From positions 101,246,001 through 101,310,000 of the forward strand of contig CM034546.1 of assembly GCA_020055645.1 (NCBI GenBank): a stretch of 64,000 bases of DNA. The letters run 5' to 3'. Under the pieces are notes generated by a model that ran no database searches, was not told the DNA's origin, and worked only from the letters and a program-made list of their open reading frames with translations. The translations under genes and the position numbers were made by a program. The stretch's first letter is position 1, and the number at the start of each line of letters is the position of its first letter. This stretch comes from Tomocerus qinae (lineage: Eukaryota > Arthropoda > Collembola > Entomobryomorpha > Tomoceridae). This document shows, in pieces, positions 55,901-64,000 of the stretch.

Positions 55901-58900
55901 AACAAAATCTGTGCCGACGAACATGTACCATTCGCTTATCGTTGATTGAATTATCATTTAAAGGGGTTGAGTAAAGTCTTTCACCCATACCTTTCTATCT
56001 GCGCAATATACATTATCATGTCTGATGAAAGCACTAATTTAGGACTGTAATGACATGAATAATGAATCAGATTGTCAAATAAGTTTAGTCTATAGAGGGT
56101 AAAAAGGATTCCAAGTCTAATGTTGTTACAATTGGTTATGTTCAATATATATTCATCAAAGCATAATAATCATATATTTGCGTTGCTAATTGTAATTACT
56201 ATAATTATGTATAGTATGCTCATTATGCTAACAATCATTATGTCACATTATGTGTAAAAAGCATTAACTATAGGCATCGAAATGGTAATAAATTTGACAT
56301 AAACTATAATTAGTACAGTAAATAAAGGAAGTATCTAAACAAAAGTATATCTATCTACAATGGTAAACATGTATCTGTTTAAATAGATGCATACTAAGCC
56401 TAATATAGGAGTAGAACGTAGTTAGAGCCATAATATAGTTAGTAAAAGTGTTCTTTGCATATTGATTTGACTTTGGACGTCTCTCCAATTGGTTTAACAG
56501 TCTGTTGCTATGTAGGATGTTTATATACTTGACAGAGCCATGCACCAAGTAAAGACAAAGAGTATATGCAATTAGCATAAGCACTTTATATAGTGATACA
56601 CTATCTCATCTTCTATGCATGTACAAGTGATGTGTTTTTACATCACGGCACATGTGTTAGTTAGTGTGTGCATGTTTAGATACAATTTGTATTTATCGAT
56701 AGATATGTAAATATAGTTGACTTTCCAAGATTTCCAAAGTGATCCAATAATGGTTTTCTGACGTTATTTATTATGCTCTAGTTTGTAGCAATAAGTATAA
56801 TAATTGGAATCAGAATGTTAGTAATCTTGAGAGTAGTGAGTTGTTAATGTGAAAGGTAATGAAACTTTGAGATCCCCGAATAGAACAGAAACAGATGAAC
56901 GTTCCGTGTGGTTCACTTACGTAATATAGATACGTCAGCTCTATTCCAGTCGCACTTCTGTCTTCGACCTTTTATTTATACACAGTAGGACATTGAATAC
57001 GCTTGTTTCGCACGTGCAAATTTTTGGCCGGCTCAAGAGATCTTCGTAGATCTATCAACTCAATGCCGCACCGAAACGAAAGGGCATTACACAGTAAAGT
57101 AACGCTCATCGGGAGAATTTGTGTCTAGACGCAGTAGTTTCAAAATTGTCGACTTTTCTTGTAGGTACAGATACCTAGAAGCTAAAAGGCCGGATTTAGT
57201 AGAATGAGAAATGAAGCTTAAAAGATTGTAATTGATGCAAATTGCACCAAATTTCGAAACACCCAATTCAGAGAAGGAGACAAGACAAGGCTAATCTGTT
57301 TAAGTAGGCTGATTTATCAGTCAATTCTCAATTCAGTTTCAGACCTTGTCGTCTTTGTAAGCCTTATTTACATATGCATTATTTTTGTGTCGTCTCTAAT
57401 ATCGAAGTACTAAATCCTTAGTTGAATACAGTCCTAAACTGAATAGGAGTGATAGAAGGACAGAGCTGTAGATAATTTTAATGAGAGACACAGTTTACTA
57501 AACTCACATAGAAAGATGCATAAAGTGGATCGGTTTGAAGATTTAGTTGAGGTCAAATCTACTTCTGAAGACCGCAATATCAATATCTTATTATTGAAGA
57601 TTAAATTCATTCAATGTAAGTCTTGTAGATATACCAAGATCTTAGGACTTTCGAAATACTATCTGTACCTAATCAAGCTTTAATTCAGATGGTTCAGGCT
57701 CCACGGATTTATTTACATTTGTTGTCATTGAGTTGAGATCATACAAGCCAAGTTTGTTGAACTTTTTCCTTTTGATCTAATGACATTATCCTTATTTTGT
57801 TGAATAGAACAGATAGCAACTATTAAACATCGCAAAATCACAATAGCTCATCATATTTTCATATGAATCCGTAAACACCTTCTGTGAAGACTCTGAATCA
57901 TTATACTAGAACCTTCTAAGTAAAATTGTCTGATTTTGCTGACGAAATAATTCTCGTATTGTAATTGTGTAGCTAGCGTGCCCTAAAATTAAGAATAGTG
58001 ATGAATAGGCATGAATTTGTGTGGAGGATTGATTTCCTTAGAATTCGTTAGATTCAGTTGAGTTTTATTTTCTTGTAGGGAAACCTACAATTTGTTATCT
58101 TCTATTGAAGTATGAATCACTGCTGATTAACAATAACTCAATCACTTGCCTATCAAAAGAACATTGTAGTCTGAATAAATGTGTCTGAATAATTTGTGCA
58201 ATAAAAAGGAAACATTATCCTGCTATTTACCGTGATCGTGATGAGAGATATAGATATTATATTTGCATAACAAAGATGTTTTTATCGTATGCATTCGTAT
58301 CTGGAGTGAGTCTTTGGTAGATAGAAGCTAGAGTTTAATTCCTACGTGGCTTTTGAGCAAAAGCAAAGACACAAAGAGTACACTTGTAACGTATTAAAAT
58401 AAATAGGACAACAAGAAAAAAGGCAGCTGCGAATAAAATGAATGCAAGTGAAGGTCACTTATGTTTACTGTATTCTCTGGCAGAGACAGAGAAGAGGAAG
58501 GATTAGTTAAAAGAATGTTCCCATATAATATTAAATGCTAACGTACTAAACACATAATAATGTCGAGAATTCTATGTGTATACATCCGAAGGTTAGACAT
58601 CTTCAATCTACTATACTTCATATTGTCTGTTTTACAAAGAAATTAAATCTGTATGCATGTCGGTATGAGTCAACTTATCAAAAACGCGTAAACTTAAAGG
58701 TAAATAATAATACTATAGTATAGGTACTTACTATTTGCATACTGGTTAGATTCTCAATTTAGATTCGCACACCAATAGCCATTAGCAGACAAAACAGCTA
58801 TGTTGACTTTTTTGTGCAAAGTATGTAATTTTAAGTGAATTGGCTTGAGTTGAGGGGTAACACTAACCAGTCATTAACATGTCTTCTATTTATAAGGCAT

Positions 58901-61900
58901 CCTATTGACTTTATAAAGCTGTAAACATCATTTATTATACACTTAACAAAAATTTATTGGCATAGACAAGGAATTGCACAAATGTTTTATACTCCAATGT
59001 ACTATAGAGGTAAGAGTAGGTGGATTGATAGTGAATGGTGAGGTTGCAACCATGTGAAGTGCTAAAATTTAATATTATAAAGGATAAATCAATGTTAAAC
59101 TGTATACACACAAGTTACACAAGCATGTATGTTACAATCATAACAGGAGTTGGAAAGAAAGATAACCCTTCAGACCAAGAGTTGGACTTTCTGCAGATGT
59201 ATTTTTTGTCAGTTCTGCTCTGTCTGTTTTTAATGCAGATGTGATGTATTTACATGGCCCTATGGTTATTATTGGCATTTATTTCACCTCGAGAACTCTG
59301 CTTCTGCTCCCTAGAAAATGTGGTTTAGGTATAATGTTTACATGTATAGATTGTGTTTACTATTATTGTACTTCATATTCATTCCTACTCACACACAATG
59401 ACATTTAGATTGGCCATATACATTTAACTATCTTTGTATGACACAGCAAGAATGGGTGATATAAATATAGACACTACTATTAGTATTTACGTATAGCACT
59501 ACGTAGATTGTATTACGCAATAATGCGCAATAACAGATAAATACATTTATATGCATACGGGTGAGATTTCGAGACTGGACTAAAACTCAAGTGTAAGTTG
59601 AGACTAAATAAACAGATAGCTTTTAAAATCTGATCTCAAGTGTATTGTAATCGAGTCTCAACTAGCATTATACTATGCTTTACAATAAAGCAAACCGAAT
59701 TACGTTGCAAACTTTAAAATAGGTTTTTGCAACTTTGTTTTTATCTAGCACCATTTATGCGAACAAAGGTTTTTTGAGAATCCTATGGATATAAAAGTTT
59801 ATCGTCCACCCTTATTAATTTAGTCTACTTATCATTAGATATTATCAGTCCAGTTTCGTATGCTCATTCATATTCATGAGTAGATGAAGTAGGTGAAAAA
59901 AGGGCGCATGATAACTAAAAAAAATCTTTGGTGGTAAATGTAAGTGATTGCAACTCCTTTCCTGTGTTTACTCTAGGGTTTACAGAGAGTGTCCTGTCTT
60001 GCAGATTGATTTGTTTGGGCTCCAAGCTTCGTTAGAATTTGTTTTTGAATGAATCTACCTAGTTGTTGTGTTGTTTGTTGATAAGTGAGTTGAAGAACTG
60101 GGATTCGTAATTTGTTTTTCCCATGTCTATCGTATTGAGTTTTAGGTATCTTATGCAAGAACATAACCTGAGTGCTCTTCTAATATCCTTGCACATGATT
60201 GGTCCTCAGAAAACATCTTCCCAAGTACGTAGTGTGTATCTGTAATATCACACGTGTTTATATATGTACTATAGAAAAAAACTACTACTAGAGTTTAGCT
60301 GAGACAAATTGCTAGACAGTACTAGAAAGGATTCTACATCTGTACAATGCAAAATGGCAGGCTTTAAATGAAACGTGCAAAATTTTCTACGTATGAGACG
60401 AGCGTATTATCTCCGTCTTACTTTTTCAGTTTGCGTTTTTTGCAGAAGAACTGCCTGGAGGTTCAATGGAGTTAGAGACTCAATATTCTATTGACGAGAC
60501 TTATACTCCATGATATCAAGAAAAGGGGTATTAAGTAATCTGCTTGTCTCCTTCTATTATAGTTCCCATACACCGAGGAATTTTTGCAAGCTTTTCCCTT
60601 ACTCTCCTTAATTTCTATAATGACTTTTAAACTTGATGCCGTATCATCTTGAGTACTTGTAGACTTGTGATCAAATTACGTCTATTCAAGCTGTATAAAC
60701 ACATCTGATAATGTGAGTAGTAGCATTTCTTCACACTGCAATAAAGTTGTGGAGAAGAGCTGTGAGAAAATTTTTGCCATTTAATAGGCCCATAAGAATA
60801 TCACTGTATAATTACATCCATACATTTTCAGCAGCTGCGTACACAACTATTTTTTGCTATGTTGCAAATGCAGTATATGAGCTTTTTATATCATACGACA
60901 TTCATCCTTATAGCTCAAAAACACTTCTAATCAGCATTTTCATCTCTCTTTGACGGACATTGTATACAAAATTGTATTTAAATGATTAAGATAAATATTG
61001 CTACTAATCTTTTACTATTTTTAATAACGCTGAGTTTTCTGCGTTGTGAAATGCGATTAAGATAGTAATAATTGTTCAACAGGAATAGAGAATAGAATTC
61101 GTTACAGATTAGCAGTTAATGCATTTTCTCAATATATCGCGTCGTATGATCTTTTGAATTCTAGACTCCTTCTAAGATTGCCAAATCAGATTTATTAGTA
61201 AATGTGGTCATGCAAGGACTGCTGCTAACTATTATAGTTTATATCCAGCTGTGTATACAAATGTAGGGTACATTTAGTCCATGAAGAAATTTTCCACTTC
61301 ATAATTTCCAAATGATGTGTTTCCACTCGACCATGTTTAACAATGTGATCATCCTTCCTTTGTTGGGTGACAGAAAAGTACAACTCGTGCCATATTGTTC
61401 ACGTTCGTTACTAATATCATTACCTGGGTATCTGCTAAATATGCTGAGTAATGTAAATGGAAACCACAGAGTGTCATCATCTTTGAGGAAAGAAAGCCAC
61501 CATTTCCTCTTTATATCCTCCGGTGATATTCATGCTGCCTTTATACATAGATTGTCCTATGATAGCAGAGAATAATAATTACAATGCTAATGTGACCTTG
61601 TATTTTGTCTTTGTCACCATTTCACAGCCCGAGTTATCCTTCCTCTCTATTGTTAGCTGTAGGTAGTATGGAAAATGTCTCAATCTAAAACTGTGTTAAC
61701 AGGGATGATCTGAATGGGTTAAATAAATATATTCAATATTCACGTGCGCACAGACAATAATAACGTGCTTGCCTGTCAAGACAAATAGAGCAGTGACAGA
61801 TTCGAGGAAATCTTTTAGGAACTGTTCAATGATCGGAACTCAATTACATCTTACCAACATTTTACAACATTCAATGCGTTTGTTATAATTGCGAGTTAAT

Positions 61901-64000
61901 CTATGTCGTTTCGTTTGGTAGCTCAATTAATTATTTTTTGTGAAAAAGAAATTGATGATTCTTAATTTTATTTTACTCTTGAAAGTAGTGGAACGTTACA
62001 TCTATAAAATTCTACATTCAATTGAAATAATTGACGAAATTTAATTTTACAGTAGTTGAAGTTATAAATACAGATGTTTTAATTTGATTATTTTTCAACA
62101 CATTTCCACATATGAACCTAACTATATTATTTGTTAATGCATTAAAACAGAATTTGCAAGTCCTACCACGTTTTTGAGAAGTTTTTGATGTAAAATGTGG
62201 CAAAGTTCATTTACACAGTGTAAAATGTAATCAGGAGAAATGATAACAAACACACATAAGAGGATAGAGATATCGTATCTGAATTTCCAAAAAGTCAAAT
62301 TAATTGTACTTTATAAACCATACCTAGTAATATTATTTGCAAATGATTGGTGACTAATCTAATACATATGGAGATTTTCCACTATACCCTGTCATTTCAT
62401 TTTGCCATTGCCAAATGCAAGAATTTAGAGGTATATTACCATAATGCATGTTAAACAATTCTTTTATTCTGGCCATGCTACTTTGTTTACAAGTCCAACA
62501 AATGTCTACAATGATACAAGTGAGACATGATTGGGAACAAATGAGAAGCATATTGGATTGTTCTCCGTCGGGTTCTTGTAATATGTCCAGTAGTTCATGT
62601 AATGTGTCCATATAAAATATATTCTAGTACACATCTTGTTCCATTGCAAAGTTAATGTAATTATTCACACAGGTATTTACGCAGTGAGTATCTGCTAAAT
62701 TCAGAATCACATTTTGTGTTTGCTATATACAAGCTACAATGGTTATTTGTGGTTATTACCACATTTCTGCGTCGTAGAAATTCTGGAATGTATGTATGTT
62801 GCAAATTATATCATGCCGGTACTACTTTGTACTTGTGGTCTTGTCTGTGTTTGGTTAATGCAACATGTAGCGAGTACCAACTATAGCAGGTTTATGACGT
62901 GTGCTTTACTCCGAAACTTGTAATAAAGACAAGGTAAAATCTCAAGTCTAGACTGTTACACAAGTATAAGATCTGATAGCCCGATAAAGATAAGTTATCC
63001 TGCTGATGTACATGTGGCTCAGTGGTGCGCACAGGGTTAATTAAAAGTGCTAACTGTGATAACTGCAACTATAAAGCAATTTTCATTACGATATATCTAT
63101 ATAAAAAGCTTGTACTTAAAAAACACTTGAGTACAATTCTTTTATCATTCTGGAAAAAAGTTTGTATTTGTTTTGCATTGACTTATTTTGTCCAGGTGGG
63201 ATTTTGAGATACAGTGTTGGTAAATAAAAGGAATAATTTTTTAGTTTGAGCACATGGTTGAAAGTAAACTATTGTCCTTTCTCATGTGCTTAAAAGTGTG
63301 AAAAATGTTGCATGCGGTAGGTGAGCAAGGAACGTGTTACCAAAACTATCATAATTTGTTGAATGATTAGGTAGAATTATCATAAATTTGCTTTATCTCA
63401 AACCACAACAAAACACTTGTAGCCTTTTAATGGCCATCTAAAATGCTTCCACTGGTGTCGCTATAATATTTAGGACAAACAAGTGTTTGCTAATTTGCTT
63501 TTCTAGTCATGTGCGCATCTTGTGTTTAAAAGCCTCCAGCTAAGGCAGTGTACAAATTATTGATATGCTGAATGATATTATTTGGTACTCGTGTATCTAC
63601 TACAAGTACAGGTTAATAGGTATGACAGGTGATTCTAAGTAATTAAGTATGAGTTCAAAGGTGGGCAAAGTCAGTTTGGCTACCTGACGGTCTAACAGAC
63701 TGAAGTACTGTACATTTGAACCAGTTTACTATATAGGGAATTGAGATGTAGCTTTTTATGCTTGTTCTTCACCTCTACTGCGTTATAATTTGTGAATAAT
63801 TGAAAAATTAGAGTGCACTGGTCTCTAATAATAAGTTAGGAATGAGATATCTGTATATACTGTCTTTGTCTATACTTCCCCTGACCTTGTACATATACAC
63901 TTTGTACAGATGTTGAATTATGTGTAATGTGTACACATTTAGGCATTTAGAAAAGGATAACAGCTAATTATTCTTGCATGATGGTTTGTTTTGGACACTT
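46942..64000. other. Probable long first coding intron of 4E-BP, no supported gene
   Basis: About 17 kb of AT-rich sequence with little obvious repeat structure, in contrast to the left half of the window. Short tracts include (TG)n near 46398 and a GCATGCATGCATGC run near 53405. The open frames present are isolated, short and without domain signals. The region may end inside the intron, or it may contain later small exons or noncoding transcripts I cannot recognise. Confidence 0.4.
62354..62611 (-). other. Isolated 85-codon open frame, uncertain
   Basis: The frame starts MDTLHELLDILQEPDGEQSN and has balanced composition, unlike the hydrophobic or low-complexity frames around it. No domain, upstream exon or splice evidence is visible, and a chance frame in AT-rich DNA is the default explanation. 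Confidence 0.12.

Noticed and set aside
61312-61575. 87-codon plus-strand frame (MMCFHSTMFNN...).
   Set aside because: No domain, splice context or compositional support; considered a chance frame in the long intron.

Overview
This is a eukaryotic, AT-rich nuclear window from an invertebrate, most likely an arthropod. The genes are split by introns with GT..AG junctions. The 4E-BP amino terminus resembles insect Thor more than the vertebrate proteins, and the repeats are full of TTAGG-type words. I cannot name the species. The coding exons were joined by hand using splice signals and phase, and every internal junction kept an open frame.

Layout. (1) 1348-4155, minus strand: a complete four-exon TXNDC15 homologue of about 362 aa, a membrane thioredoxin-fold protein linked to cilia. 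(2) 4156-8780: a head-to-head intergenic region packed with non-autonomous foldback elements. (3) 8781-26786, plus strand: one very large gene with 11 coding exons and about 2210 aa. It has a basic RG-rich start, a coiled coil, a long acidic/Ser-rich middle and a helical C-terminal region. It may be a little elongation complex subunit 1 (ICE1)-like protein. Its 7.65 kb intron (10773-18425) is a repeat nest with satellites, a 550 bp hairpin and a 5 kb inverted-repeat structure. (4) 30244-33906, plus strand: a nine-exon LMBR1/LMBR1L (lilipod-type) multipass membrane protein of about 603 aa. (5) 37567-42392, plus strand: a ten-exon protein of about 531 aa joining a PPPDE (DeSI-type) deSUMOylase domain to a C-terminal PUL-like helical domain. 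(6) 46800-46941, plus strand: the first coding exon of a 4E-BP (Thor) gene. I found no further 4E-BP exon in the remaining 17 kb, so its first coding intron probably runs off the window.

The genes are not an operon and share no obvious pathway. The most unusual content is the repeat landscape. Several non-autonomous DNA transposons carry 8-9 bp target-site duplications. One is nested in a small TA-flanked MITE whose empty copy lies 30 kb away. Some foldback elements share terminal motifs but carry unrelated inward-facing minisatellites, and several carry the same TTAGG-rich palindromic core. There is also a 40 bp satellite with a 120 bp higher-order period. The last 17 kb looks like ordinary intron or intergenic DNA with no supported gene.
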